This document shows, in pieces, positions 16,170 through 25,093 of a DNA stretch of 64,000 nt. The stretch spans positions 46,275 through 110,274 of the forward strand of contig DASPNP010000037.1 in NCBI GenBank assembly GCA_035626475.1. Reading direction: 5' to 3'. The notes beneath the pieces were generated by a model. The model saw nothing but the letters and a program-made list of their open reading frames with translations, did not search any database and had not been told where the DNA came from. The DNA is from DASPKT01 sp035626475. Lineage in GTDB: Bacteria; Pseudomonadota; Alphaproteobacteria; Azospirillales; Azospirillaceae. Within the stretch, counting starts at the first letter, position 1; each line of letters opens with the position of its first letter. The position numbers and the translations under genes were made by a program.

Positions 16170-17456
16170 CTAATCCCGCCGCGCCTGGGTGAGGATGGCG
16201 CCCTCCAGGTCGGCGCCGTCGAGCTTGGCGCCGCGCAGATCGGCGCCGGTCAGGTCGGCCTCGCGCAGCACGGCGCCGCGCAGATCCGCCTCGCGCAGGA
16301 TGGCGCCCTGCAGCCGGGCGCGGGTCAGGCGGGTGGGCCAGCGGCGGGGCGGCGTGTCGGCGCTCTCCAGGGTGGAGAGCTTGGCGCGGCTGAGGTCGGC
16401 GCCGGAGAGATGGGCGCGTTCCAGGTTCGCCCCGCGCGCATCGATCCCGGCCAGCCGCGCGCCCTTGAGGTCGATGCATTCCAGGTCGGCCATGACCAGC
16501 GAGCTGCCGGTCAGCACCAGGTTGCGGGCCAGCGCGTAGGCCAGCTTCGAGGCGGTGAGATTGCTGCCGGAGAGGTCCAGCCCCGACATGTCGCGCCCCG
16601 CCAGATCGGCCCGGGCGCCCTGGCGGCCCGCCGCCTCCACCCAGGCGCGGTGGGCGGCCACGGCCTCCTCCACCGGCACGTCGCCGGCTCCCTGGCCCGG
16701 CAGGGTGGCGCCGGCGCGCTGCAGCTGCAGGATGGTGCCGGCGTCCAGGATGGCGCCGAGGAAGTTCGCCCCCTCCGCCTGGCAGTCGTGCAGGACGGCG
16801 TCGGTCAGCACGGCGCCGGCGAAGTTGGCCTCCCCCAGCTGCGACTGCGCCAGGTTGGCGCCCTCCAGGTTCGCGCCCTTGAACGACGCCCCGCGCAGGT
16901 CGGAACCGCGCAGGTCGACATTGCGCAGATTGGCGTCGGTGAAGTCCGCCTTCAGCACCACCGACCCGTTCATCTTGGCGGCGTCGAAATCGGCGGCGAC
17001 GGCGATGGCGGCGGTGAGGTTGGGGATGCGGCCATCGAAGGTCTGGGGCAGCGGCTTGCCGCCCCGGTAGACCGCCAGCACCGCCTCGCGCATGTCGCAC
17101 TCGCGCAGCCGGGCGCGGGTGAGATCGGCGCCGCGGAGCGAGATGCCGCGCAGGTCGGCCTTGGTCAAATCGGCATGCTGCAGGTTCGCCAGGCGCAGGT
17201 CCGCGGCGAAGAAGGTGGCGCCGCGCAGCCGGGACTTCACCAGCTGCGCCTGGTCCAGCCGGGCGCCGGTGAAGTCGGCGTCGACCAGGTTCATGCCGGA
17301 CAGCACCGCGCCGCGCAGATCGTGGAGCGCCATGCTGGCGCGCTGCCCGCCGGGGCGGCCCTCCAGCAGCCGCTCGTGCCGGCGCACCGCCTCGAGGATC
17401 TCGGTGGGCGCAAGCCGCTTCCAGGCGAAGCTCTCGTTGTACGCCCTGTCGTCCAA
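16170..17456 (-). CDS. Pentapeptide-repeat protein (paralogue 1)
   Basis: This 428-residue protein is largely A(D/N)LXX pentapeptide repeats, which fold as a right-handed quadrilateral beta-helix. There are three repeat blocks (roughly residues 45-120, 160-220, 290-425), separated by non-repeat spacers. The spacer near 265-285 reads HRAWVEAAGRQGARADL, and the N-terminus has RRHERLLEGRPGGQRA. Both are shared in form with the second pentapeptide protein at 42.4 kb, so these are paralogues. No signal peptide is visible, so it is probably cytosolic. Pentapeptide proteins can mimic DNA (gyrase protection) or act as scaffolds; the function here is unknown. Confidence 0.92.
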   Translation of the reverse strand: MDDRAYNESFAWKRLAPTEILEAVRRHERLLEGRPGGQRASMALHDLRGAVLSGMNLVDADFTGARLDQAQLVKSRLRGATFFAADLRLANLQHADLTKADLRGISLRGADLTRARLRECDMREAVLAVYRGGKPLPQTFDGRIPNLTAAIAVAADFDAAKMNGSVVLKADFTDANLRNVDLRGSDLRGASFKGANLEGANLAQSQLGEANFAGAVLTDAVLHDCQAEGANFLGAILDAGTILQLQRAGATLPGQGAGDVPVEEAVAAHRAWVEAAGRQGARADLAGRDMSGLDLSGSNLTASKLAYALARNLVLTGSSLVMADLECIDLKGARLAGIDARGANLERAHLSGADLSRAKLSTLESADTPPRRWPTRLTRARLQGAILREADLRGAVLREADLTGADLRGAKLDGADLEGAILTQARRD

Positions 17457-17566
17457 TATCCGGCCCGCCCCCCTACGAGCCGTAAGGGTAACACGTCCGA
17501 TCGGGCGGGTCGGGGGCGATCGTGGACCCTATGCGTCCGGACAGAGTGCGGCGGGCGCCGAACGGC

Positions 17567-17827
17567 TCAGGAGACGAACTTCCGCGCGTTCTCGACCATG
17601 GTCGTGTAGAGCGTGCGGATCAGGTCGGCGGGGCGCAGCCGGCCGAACGGGATGTTGTCGGCCGCGTATTCCACCAGCAGCTCCGGCGGCCGGACCGGGA
17701 CGACCTCGTAGCCGGCCTTGCGCAGCCCCTCGATCACGGCCTTGGCCTGCTTCGTGTAGTTCTCGTTGAAGATCGTCGTGTCGGACTTCTTGATCGACAG
17801 GGCGATGGTCTCGACGATGGAGGCCAA
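17567..17827 (-). CDS. Small conserved-looking protein of unknown function
   Basis: An 86-residue soluble protein, MASIVETIALSIKKSDTTI at its start and TMVENARKFVS at its end. Composition is balanced, with helix-like heptads and fewer GC-forced residues (Arg/Ala) than the shadow frames, which argues that it is a real gene. It lies 15 bases downstream of the DUF962 gene on the same strand, so the two likely share a transcript. I do not recognise a family. Nothing in the sequence suggests membrane insertion or a catalytic motif. Confidence 0.7.
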   Translation of the reverse strand: MASIVETIALSIKKSDTTIFNENYTKQAKAVIEGLRKAGYEVVPVRPPELLVEYAADNIPFGRLRPADLIRTLYTTMVENARKFVS

Positions 17828-17842
17828 GGGTCTACGCTCCGC

Positions 17843-18178
17843 TCAGTTCGACACGCCGGCGCGGCGCAGTTCCGGCCCCAGCCGGCCGGTCAGGAACAGG
17901 CCCAGCATCTTGAAGTCGCTGAACAGCGACCAGAGCGGATAGGTGAAGGTGGCCGGCCGGTTGCGCTCGACGAAGAAGTGGCTGACCCAGGCGAAGCCGT
18001 ATCCCGCCAGCGGCAGTCCCAGCGCGAACAGCCAATGGCCGGTCGCCAGCGCGTAGACCACCAGCGCGATGCCGATGCTGGTGCCGACATAGTGCAGCGC
18101 CCGCGTCTGCGGCCTTGCGTGCTCCCGCAGGTAGAAGGGCCAGAACTCCGCATAGGTGGTGTAGAGCCGTTCCGCCAT
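17843..18178 (-). CDS. DUF962 / Mpo1-like small membrane protein
   Basis: A 111-residue protein with the DUF962 pattern: FWPFYLREHARPQTRALHYVG near the start, two or three hydrophobic segments, and a WVSHFFVERNRPATFTYP block. In yeast the related Mpo1 is a 2-hydroxy fatty-acid dioxygenase that uses conserved histidines; the matching His residues (H20, H29 and the SHFF histidine) are present. Whether this bacterial member oxidises fatty acids is inference. The start at 18178 is supported by GGGAGG 9 bases upstream; a longer frame to 18256 is not. It diverges from asd. Confidence 0.88.
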   Translation of the reverse strand: MAERLYTTYAEFWPFYLREHARPQTRALHYVGTSIGIALVVYALATGHWLFALGLPLAGYGFAWVSHFFVERNRPATFTYPLWSLFSDFKMLGLFLTGRLGPELRRAGVSN

Positions 18179-18306
18179 TTGCGCATCCCTCCCGTGTCCT
18201 CGGCCGCCGCTTCTTGCCAAGCGGTGCCGCCGCGAATAAGTCATGGGTCCCGCCACGGCTTGTCAAGCCGCGGCCGCCCTTCACAGATACTTAGGAAACA
18301 GCCGCC

Positions 18307-19329
<1,023 letters not shown>

Positions 19330-19348
19330 GGGGCGCGGCTCCGAACTG

Positions 19349-19460
19349 GTGCGTGCTTCGACAGGCTCAGCATGAGGAGCGGGGGTGCCAGGCACCTCCG
19401 TTTTTCACATCGCCGGGAGCAGCACCAACCTCCTCAGCCTGAGCCCGTCGAAGGCCGCAC
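19349..19460. repeat. Intergenic inverted-repeat element, family 1, copy 2
   Basis: Arms GTGCGTGCTTCGACAGGCTC and its inverted partner ending GTCGAAGGCCGCAC bound a core containing GTGCCAGGCAC and CGGGAGCAGC, shared in part with the other copies. It fills the gap between asd and a convergent small gene. Confidence 0.8.
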
Positions 19461-19479
19461 ACCGGTACCGCTCGTCCAG

Positions 19480-19932
19480 CTAGGACCGCCCCACCGTCAC
19501 GTTCAAATCGCACTTCAGCGAACCGGTGCCGCGGTTGAAGAAGCTGACGACCAGCCCGTTGGCGTCGCGCACCGGCAGGGTCAGCGCTTGGCCGGGGCCG
19601 ACGTCCAGCGTGCGGCCGCTCGACGCGACGCCGGTTTCGGACGCGCTGTATTCCAGCACGCAGCGGCGGTTGCCCTCATTGACGAAGCTGGCGCTGCCCG
19701 GCCCCGCGATGCGGAAGGTGTAAAGGCGCCCGCGCTCGAAATCGACCTTGCCGCGGCAGGGGGTGGCCGGGTCGACCTTGCACTCGTACTCCTGCAGCCG
19801 CGGGTCCTTCGCCGCCGCGCCCTTGGTCGGGCCGGCCGCGCCCGGACCGGCGCCCTGGCCGGCGATCGGCTGCTGGGCGGCGGCGGGCAGGGCCAGCGCC
19901 AGGACGGCCAGGAGGGGTATCAGGCGGGACAT
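19480..19932 (-). CDS. Small secreted protein of unknown function
   Basis: A 150-residue product starting MSRLIPLLAVLALALPAAAQ, a clear signal peptide cleaved near AAAQQ, with CCGGAG 7 bases upstream of the ATG. The mature part has cysteines that could pair (YECKVDPATPCRGKV, RRCVLEYS, LKCDLNV). It has alternating hydrophobic residues typical of a small beta-sandwich: YTFRIAG, ALTLPVRDANGLVVSFFN. It is probably periplasmic. I do not recognise the family. The frame stays open further upstream to 20904, but the signal peptide fixes the real start; the extra stretch is a shadow of pdxY. Confidence 0.8.
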   Translation of the reverse strand: MSRLIPLLAVLALALPAAAQQPIAGQGAGPGAAGPTKGAAAKDPRLQEYECKVDPATPCRGKVDFERGRLYTFRIAGPGSASFVNEGNRRCVLEYSASETGVASSGRTLDVGPGQALTLPVRDANGLVVSFFNRGTGSLKCDLNVTVGRS

Positions 19933-20006
19933 GGCGGCTCCGGATCGTACGGGGTAAGCCCCTACCCCTACGCCCCCCGCCCCGCCGGGGCAAGGGGTGC
20001 GGCGCC

Positions 20007-20867
20007 TCACCTCACCTTCGTCACGGGGAAGGCGCGCTCCGGGCGTACCAGCCGGTCCTGCGCCGCGATCAGCGCCAGCTCGCGCGTGCCGGCGGCCTTC
20101 GTGGCCTCGAACACCGCCCAGATGGCGGCGGCGGCGTGGGCCAGCGCCCGGGGCGCCTCGCCGGTCTCCAGCAGCGTCGCCAGGAACAGCGCCGCCACCG
20201 CGTCCCCCGCCCCGTTCGGCGGCGGCTCCAGCGGCACGCGCGGCGTCGCCACCAGCCAGGCGCCGTCCGCCGTGTCCAGCAGCATCTCGATGGTGGCGGG
20301 ATCGGCCTCGGCCCGTTCCAGGCTGGTGACCAGCACCGTGGCGGGCCCGAGCGCCCGCGCCGCGGCCGCCGCGTCCAGGGCCGAGGCGAGGTCGGTCACC
20401 GGGCGGCCGGTCAGGAATTCCAGCTCGAACTGGTTGGGCGTGATGACGTCGGCGGCGGGGACGGCGCGGTCGCGCATGAAGTCCGGCAGGCCCGGCCGCA
20501 CGAAGAAGCCGCGGCCGACATCGCCCATGACGGGGTCGCAGCAATAGAGCGCGCCCGGGCTGGCGGCGCGGACCTTCGCCACCGCCTCCAGTACCGCCTC
20601 GCCCAGCGCCGCGTCGCCCATGTAGCCGGACAGGACCGCCTGGGTCCGGGCCAGCGCGCCGCGCGCCTCCACCCCGCGCACGATCTCGGCGATGTGCTCG
20701 GCCGGGAAGACGGTGCCGGTCCAGCTGCCGTAGCCGGTATGGTTGGAGAACTGCACCGTGTTGACGGCGATGGTCTCGAACCCAAGCCGCTCCAGCGGGA
20801 AGACGGCGGCGCGGTTGCCAACATGGCCGTAGGCGACGTGGCTCTGGATGGACAGGATGGTGCGCAT
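20007..20867 (-). CDS. pdxY: Pyridoxal kinase
   Basis: A 286-residue ribokinase-fold enzyme phosphorylating pyridoxal (and related B6 vitamers) to pyridoxal phosphate in the salvage pathway. The N-terminus ILSIQSHVAYGHVGNRAAVFPL is diagnostic, followed by VNTVQFSNHTGYG, LSGYMGD, CDPVMGD and TPNQFELEFLTG. The anion-hole/ATP region is NGAGDAVAALF, with the catalytic Asp in GAGD. It starts 66 bases from the divergent CitE-like gene. Confidence 0.96.
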   Translation of the reverse strand: MRTILSIQSHVAYGHVGNRAAVFPLERLGFETIAVNTVQFSNHTGYGSWTGTVFPAEHIAEIVRGVEARGALARTQAVLSGYMGDAALGEAVLEAVAKVRAASPGALYCCDPVMGDVGRGFFVRPGLPDFMRDRAVPAADVITPNQFELEFLTGRPVTDLASALDAAAAARALGPATVLVTSLERAEADPATIEMLLDTADGAWLVATPRVPLEPPPNGAGDAVAALFLATLLETGEAPRALAHAAAAIWAVFEATKAAGTRELALIAAQDRLVRPERAFPVTKVR

Positions 20868-20933
20868 GGGCTCCAGCTTCGCTGTTCGGGGCCTTCCCGG
20901 GCATGAGCCTAGCGCCTATGCTCCGCCGCCGGA

Positions 20934-21827
20934 ATGCCCAGCCGAGAATTGTCCGCCATGGCCGCCATGCATCGCCCCCGCCGCTCCGTCCTGTACATGC
21001 CCGGCTCGAACGCCCGCGCGCTGGAGAAGGCCAAGTCGCTGCCGGCCGACGGGCTGATCCTGGATCTGGAGGATGCGGTCGCCCCGGACGCCAAGGAGCA
21101 GGCCCGCGCCCAGGTGCTGGACGCGCTGCGCCAGGGCGGCTTCGGCCGGCGCGAGCTGGTGGTGCGGGTCAACGGGCTGGACACGCCCTGGGGCCATGCC
21201 GACCTGGTCGCCGCCGCCACCTCCGGCGCCGACGCGGTGCTGATCCCGAAGGTGGAGTCGGCCGAGTCCGTGCGCCAGGCCGACCGCATCCTGCGCGAGG
21301 CCGGGGCGCCCGACCCTCTCGCCCTCTGGGTGATGATGGAGACGGCCATGGGCATGCTGAACGCCAAGGACATCGCGGGCGCCTCCCCCCGCCTGGCCTG
21401 CCTGGTCATGGGCACCTCGGACCTCGCCAAGGAGCTGCACGCGGCCCATACGCCGCTGCGCCTGCCCATGGTCACGGCGCTGGGCCTGAGCCTGCTGGCC
21501 GCCCGCGCCCACGGCCTGGCGATCCTGGACGGGGTGCATCTCGATCTGGAGGACGAGGCCGGCCTTGAGGCCGCGTGCCGCCAGGGACGGGAGCTGGGCT
21601 TCGACGGCAAGACCCTGATCCACCCGAAGCAGCTGGACGCCGCCAACCGCGCCTTCGCGCCCTCCGACGCGGAGCTGGCCGCCGCCCGCCGGATCATCGC
21701 CGCCCATGCCGAGGCGGCCGCCTCCGGCAAGGGCGTGGTGGTCGTGGACGGCCGGCTGGTCGAGGCGCTGCACGTCGCCGAGGCCCGGCGCACGGTGGCG
21801 CTGGCGGAGGCGATCGGGGACGCGTGA
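20934..21827 (+). CDS. HpcH/HpaI-CitE family CoA-ester lyase
   Basis: About 297 residues. The N-terminal signature RRSVLYMPGSNARALEKAK and DGLILDLEDAVAPDAK are typical of CitE-like/malyl-CoA lyase proteins. VRVNGLDTPWG, IPKVES and the Mg-binding ETAMGMLNAKDIAG follow. GLHLGFDGKTLIHP-like sequence (ELGFDGKTLIHPKQ) closes the barrel. These enzymes cleave or form 3-hydroxy-acyl-CoA esters such as malyl-, citramalyl- or methylmalyl-CoA; the exact substrate cannot be set here. It stands alone, so it is not part of a citrate lyase complex (no CitD/CitF). The start could be at 20934, 20958 or 20967. Confidence 0.9.
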   Translation: MPSRELSAMAAMHRPRRSVLYMPGSNARALEKAKSLPADGLILDLEDAVAPDAKEQARAQVLDALRQGGFGRRELVVRVNGLDTPWGHADLVAAATSGADAVLIPKVESAESVRQADRILREAGAPDPLALWVMMETAMGMLNAKDIAGASPRLACLVMGTSDLAKELHAAHTPLRLPMVTALGLSLLAARAHGLAILDGVHLDLEDEAGLEAACRQGRELGFDGKTLIHPKQLDAANRAFAPSDAELAAARRIIAAHAEAAASGKGVVVVDGRLVEALHVAEARRTVALAEAIGDA

Positions 21828-21875
21828 TCTCTTTCGCCGGGGAGCAACTCGCGATCGGGAGAGGCTGAGACGTGC

Positions 21876-21996
21876 TGCGTCCTTCGACAGGCTCAGGATG
21901 AGGACCGGGGGATGCCTGGCAATCCTGGTTTCCGCCCGCGCAAGCTTGGCCGGGAGCAGCTAAATCCCCCTCATCCTGAGCCTGTCGAAGGACGCA
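21876..21996. repeat. Intergenic inverted-repeat element, family 1, copy 3
   Basis: Arms TGCGTCCTTCGACAGGCTCA and TGAGCCTGTCGAAGGACGCA are perfect inverted repeats at the outer ends. The core holds GATGCCTGGCAATCC and CAAGCTTGGCCGGGAGCAGC, related to the core of copy 1 in the opposite orientation. It lies between the CitE-like gene and the ArsR gene. Confidence 0.85.
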
Positions 21997-22038
21997 CTCC
22001 AGCAACGCTGCCCAGCGGCATCACCAAGGCCTACCCCC

Positions 22039-22371
22039 TTACTCCTCCCCGTCCCCCTCCTCCTCCACCGCCCGGGCGAAGGCGTCGAGCGCCTCGTCCC
22101 ACATCTCGTTCAGCCAGCGCCGCAGGGGCGCCAGGCCCTTGGGGTCGATGCTGTAGACATTGCGGGTGCCCTCGGGCCGCTCGGTCACGAGGCCGGCCTC
22201 CTTCAGGACCTTGAGGTGCTGCGAGACCGCCGGCCGGCTGACCGGCATCCCCTCGGCGATGCGGGCGACCGGCAGCGGCCCGGCCCGCAGCCGCTCGAAG
22301 ACGCGGCGGCGGGTCGGGTCGGCCAGCGCGGCGAACGCCCGGTCGGACGCGGCGGCGGGACGGGCGCTCAT
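22039..22371 (-). CDS. ArsR-family transcriptional regulator
   Basis: A 110-residue winged-helix repressor: FAALADPTRRRVFERL at the N-terminus and the recognition helix VSRPAVSQHLKVLKEAGLV (about residues 43-61), with wing residues RNVYSIDP. It has no cysteine metal site of the arsenic/zinc type. It overlaps the SRPBCC gene by four bases and is translated after it. This pairing of an ArsR protein with an AHSA1-type partner is common. Inverted repeats upstream of the operon are likely its operator. Confidence 0.93.
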   Translation of the reverse strand: MSARPAAASDRAFAALADPTRRRVFERLRAGPLPVARIAEGMPVSRPAVSQHLKVLKEAGLVTERPEGTRNVYSIDPKGLAPLRRWLNEMWDEALDAFARAVEEEGDGEE

Positions 22372-22868
22372 GCGGTCTCGGCCCCGGCCGCCGCGGCGAA
22401 GATCGCCAGCAGGCCGCTCCAGCCCTGCTCGCTCTCGAAGGCGGCCTGCATCGCCGGGGCCGCCTCGCCGAACGCCTCGAGATGGCGGTGCTCCAGGGTC
22501 AGCAGCGTGTGCCCCTCGGTCGTCGGATCGAAGCGGATCTCAACCTCGGTGTGGAGGTTCGGGTCGAACTTCCAGTCGGCACCGGTCTGCCAGACCAGCA
22601 CCAGGCGCGACGGCGGCTCCCAGGCCTGGACGCGGCCCCACTCGCACTCGCTGCCGTCCACGCCCTTCTCGTACCAGCGGCCGCCGACCCGGGGCTCGAT
22701 CACCGCGTCCACCGCGTCGACCGCGCCGGTGTGGTGGGTCGCCAGTGGCCACCAGCTGCCGTGCTTCTCGGTGAAGATCCGGAAGGCGCGGGCGGGCGGC
22801 GCCTTGACGGTGATCTGCTTGCGGACCAGCAGGGTGGAGGCAGGCGCGGAGGTGGCAGCAGCTTTCAT
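22368..22868 (-). CDS. SRPBCC/AHSA1-type START-like domain protein
   Basis: A 166-residue protein with the SRPBCC layout: VRKQITVKAPPARAFRIFTE at the start, VGGRWYEKG, WEPPSRLVLVWQTG, TEVEIRFDPTTEGHTLLTLEHRHLEAFGE, and a C-terminal helix ending near GWSGLLAIF. This fold has a deep hydrophobic pocket and binds small ligands; the ligand is unknown. It is the first gene of a two-gene operon with arsR, whose start codon it overlaps. No catalytic residues are identifiable. Confidence 0.92.
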   Translation of the reverse strand: MKAAATSAPASTLLVRKQITVKAPPARAFRIFTEKHGSWWPLATHHTGAVDAVDAVIEPRVGGRWYEKGVDGSECEWGRVQAWEPPSRLVLVWQTGADWKFDPNLHTEVEIRFDPTTEGHTLLTLEHRHLEAFGEAAPAMQAAFESEQGWSGLLAIFAAAAGAETA

Positions 22869-22909
22869 GACGTTTCCCCGGGTGCGCGGCGGTTCACGCC
22901 GCCGCTTGA

Positions 22910-22958
22910 TAAGCGATGGCTTACGCTACCATGGCGGATTGGTAAGTCAACGCTTACC
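22910..22958 (-). promoter_or_regulatory. Twin palindromes, probable ArsR operator
   Basis: Two inverted repeats built from the same half-site stand upstream of the SRPBCC-arsR operon: TAAGC-N4-GCTTA (22910-22923) and GGTAAG-N6-CTTACC (22941-22958). The second overlaps the final codons and stop of the upstream protease gene. Half-sites of this kind, twice within 50 bases, suggest autoregulation by the ArsR protein. Confidence 0.65.
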
Positions 22959-23651
22959 TTTGACCGCCGCCGCGAAGCTCGCCGCCGGCACGCCGACATT
23001 CACCGTCTGCGGCCCGCTCAGGGTGCCGACATGCAGGCCCACCACCGCCAGCTCCCCGCCCTCGCGCGTCAGGAGGGCGCTGCCGCTGTCGCCGCGGGTG
23101 GCGTCGCAGTCGTGCAGCAGCAGGCCGGGCGGCGTGCCCTGAACGGAGCAGTTTGCGGCCCGGGTCGGCAGGTGGGCGCGGTCCTGGGAGTAGCCGGCGC
23201 GCAGCAGCGCGGCGCTCATCGGCGTGTCACCCGTGCGGACGGGCAGCGGCTTGATGCCGGTGTCGTCCGAGAGCGTCACCACCGCCCAGTCGGCCTCCGC
23301 CCCCTTGCCCTCGCCCGTCACGTAGGAGGCGGCGCGACGGTGGACGGCGTACTCGCCCCGCCGGTAGCCGGCGACGAAATGGAGGGTGTGGGCCGGCAGC
23401 ATCGCCTTGGTCCGGGGATGGCGCAGGCAGTGGGCGGCCGTAAGCACCTGCCGTGGCCCGACCAGCGTGCCGGTGCAGAAGCCGCCGGCCTCGCGGTTCA
23501 GCCGGCCGATGGCGCTCCAGGGCCGGTCGACCGGTTCGAAGGGCTGCCGGTCGTCCTTGCCGAAGATGCCCATCAGGGCCGGCCGCGCCGGCGGGTCCTG
23601 CGCCAGGGCGGCCGGGGCAAGGAGGAGCAGGAGAAGGACGAGGCGCCTCAT
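22947..23651 (-). CDS. Secreted trypsin-like serine protease
   Basis: The 234-residue product starts MRRLVLLLLLLAPAALAQ, a signal peptide; GGAG lies 5 bases before the ATG. The S1 triad is visible as TAAHC (His), ADWAVVTL (Asp) and RGDSGSAL (nucleophile Ser), with cysteines placed for disulfides. It should act in the periplasm or outside the cell. It begins 7 bases after the GNAT gene stop on the same strand, so they are probably co-transcribed. A longer frame extends to 23822 but lies inside the GNAT gene. Confidence 0.92.
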   Translation of the reverse strand: MRRLVLLLLLLAPAALAQDPPARPALMGIFGKDDRQPFEPVDRPWSAIGRLNREAGGFCTGTLVGPRQVLTAAHCLRHPRTKAMLPAHTLHFVAGYRRGEYAVHRRAASYVTGEGKGAEADWAVVTLSDDTGIKPLPVRTGDTPMSAALLRAGYSQDRAHLPTRAANCSVQGTPPGLLLHDCDATRGDSGSALLTREGGELAVVGLHVGTLSGPQTVNVGVPAASFAAAVKGKR

Positions 23652-23658
23652 CGCTCCG

Positions 23659-24390
23659 TCACTCCGGCGCGCGGCGGTAGTGGTAGGGATAGGCGTCGCG
23701 GAAGCCGAAGCGGCGGTAGAGCGCGAGGGCCGGCGCGTTGGCGGCGGCGACCTGCAGGTAGGCGTTACGCGCGCCCATCTCGCCCGCCCGCGCCAGCACG
23801 GCGCCGACCGCCCGGCCGGCATGGCCCCGTCCGCGAAGCTCGGGCCGGGCGGCGACCTTGAAGAGGCCGACCCAGCCCCGGTCCACCACGCCCAGGGCCA
23901 CCGCCGCGATGCCGCCCGCCTCGTCCAGCGCGGCCGCGTAGAGCGCGGGCGGGGAGATGGCGGCGAGGATGCCGCGCATGGCGGCGTGCTCCGCCCCGGG
24001 CACCCCGGTCATGGCGACATAGGCGGCGATCCAGTCCTCCGACGGCGACGGGTCGATCCGCGTCCCCTCCGGTCCGGGGCCGGGGGCGAGCGCCGCCTCC
24101 TGCACCAGGGTCGGCTGGAACAGGTCGTAGCCGCGCCGGTCCAGTTCCGGTTCCAGCTCCGGCGGAGCCAGCGGGGTGATGCGGAACATCGGCCGCAGCC
24201 CCTCGCGCCGGTAGGCCGCCTCGGCATGGTCGACGCGCGGCGCCATCGGGCCCTCGCCCGCCGCCAGGCAGGTCACGGCGTTGGCACGTCCCGTGTGGCC
24301 GCCGGCGAAGCGCAGCACCCAGCCGTCGTCATGGATGGTGCGCAGGGAGGGCCAGGCGGAGAGGCAGAAATCTTCCAGCAGTCGGATCAT
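23659..24390 (-). CDS. GNAT-family N-acetyltransferase
   Basis: 243 residues starting MIRLLEDFCLSAWPS. The C-terminal GNAT domain has VGLFKVAARPELRGRGHAGRAV with the acetyl-CoA loop (R-G-R-G-H-A), then NAYLQVAAANAPALALYRRFGF, the classic last strand and helix. The N-terminal half (GWVLRFAGGHTGRANAVTCL) matches the architecture of two-domain GNATs of this type. The acceptor is unknown. The start at 24390 excludes a 22-residue extension reaching into the sdh promoter region. Confidence 0.9.
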   Translation of the reverse strand: MIRLLEDFCLSAWPSLRTIHDDGWVLRFAGGHTGRANAVTCLAAGEGPMAPRVDHAEAAYRREGLRPMFRITPLAPPELEPELDRRGYDLFQPTLVQEAALAPGPGPEGTRIDPSPSEDWIAAYVAMTGVPGAEHAAMRGILAAISPPALYAAALDEAGGIAAVALGVVDRGWVGLFKVAARPELRGRGHAGRAVGAVLARAGEMGARNAYLQVAAANAPALALYRRFGFRDAYPYHYRRAPE

Positions 24391-24562
24391 GCGCGCCTTA
24401 CGCCGCGGGAGTGCCGATGGGGGCGTCACGATAGACCCCGGCGCGCGCAAGGCCAAGCATGCGGCGGCGCAACATGATTAACGCCGCGGGCGGCTGCAAG
24501 GTCCAGGCGCATCAACCGCTTGGGCCATGCCGCGGCGCATGCCGCAAAAGCGTCACAGCCCG

Positions 24563-24591
24563 TTGACGGGGCGGGGGTATGGGCGTAATTC
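24563..24591 (+). promoter_or_regulatory. Candidate promoter of sdhCDAB
   Basis: TTGACG (24563-24568), a 17-base spacer, then TAATTC (24586-24591), about 90 bases before sdhC. The -35 is good and the -10 poor, so this is only a candidate. The 290-base gap between the GNAT gene and sdhC holds no gene that I can see. Confidence 0.4.
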
Positions 24592-24680
24592 ACTCCCCCG
24601 GTAAGGATTACAATCGGGCCGGAACGGGTCTCCGCCTGACCTGACGATGGTCGCGGACCCAGCAGCGAGGACGCGCAGAC

Positions 24681-25082
24681 ATGACCGATACGCCAGCGGC
24701 AGCCCGCCAGCGGCCGCTCTCCCCCCATCTCCAGGTCTATCGGCTGCCGCTGCCGCCGCTGACCTCCATCACCCACCGCATTACCGGCATCGGCCTGACG
24801 GTCGGCACGCTGCTGTGGGCCTGGTGGATCATCGCCGCCGCCGCCGGCCCCGACGCCTTCGAGGCGGCGCAGGGCTTCATCGGCTCCTGGTTCGGCATGA
24901 TCCTGATGTTCGGCTGGACCTGGGCGCTCTGGTACCACCTGCTGAACGGCATGCGCCACCTGATGTGGGACGCCGGCCGGGGCCTGGACCTGGGCACCAC
25001 CTACCGCACCGGCTATCTGGTGATCGGCGGCTCGATCGGGCTGACCGTCATCACCTGGATCGCCGTCTTCGCGGCGATGTGA
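24681..25082 (+). CDS. sdhC: Succinate dehydrogenase cytochrome b556 subunit
   Basis: 133 residues with three membrane helices. SPHLQVYRLPLPPLTSITHR is the conserved SdhC start, with the Ser/Arg that line the quinone site. WYHLLNGMRHLMWD carries the likely heme-ligand histidine. It anchors complex II and helps pass electrons from succinate to ubiquinone. It is the first gene of sdhCDAB, 12 bases before sdhD. Confidence 0.97.
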   Translation: MTDTPAAARQRPLSPHLQVYRLPLPPLTSITHRITGIGLTVGTLLWAWWIIAAAAGPDAFEAAQGFIGSWFGMILMFGWTWALWYHLLNGMRHLMWDAGRGLDLGTTYRTGYLVIGGSIGLTVITWIAVFAAM

Positions 25083-25093
25083 GGAGAGACGAG

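Noticed and set aside
23659..24477. Plus-strand open frame opposite the GNAT gene (part of 23386-24477)
   Set aside because: The minus-strand GNAT frame has clear acetyl-CoA motifs. The plus-strand product is low-complexity and lacks any family pattern.
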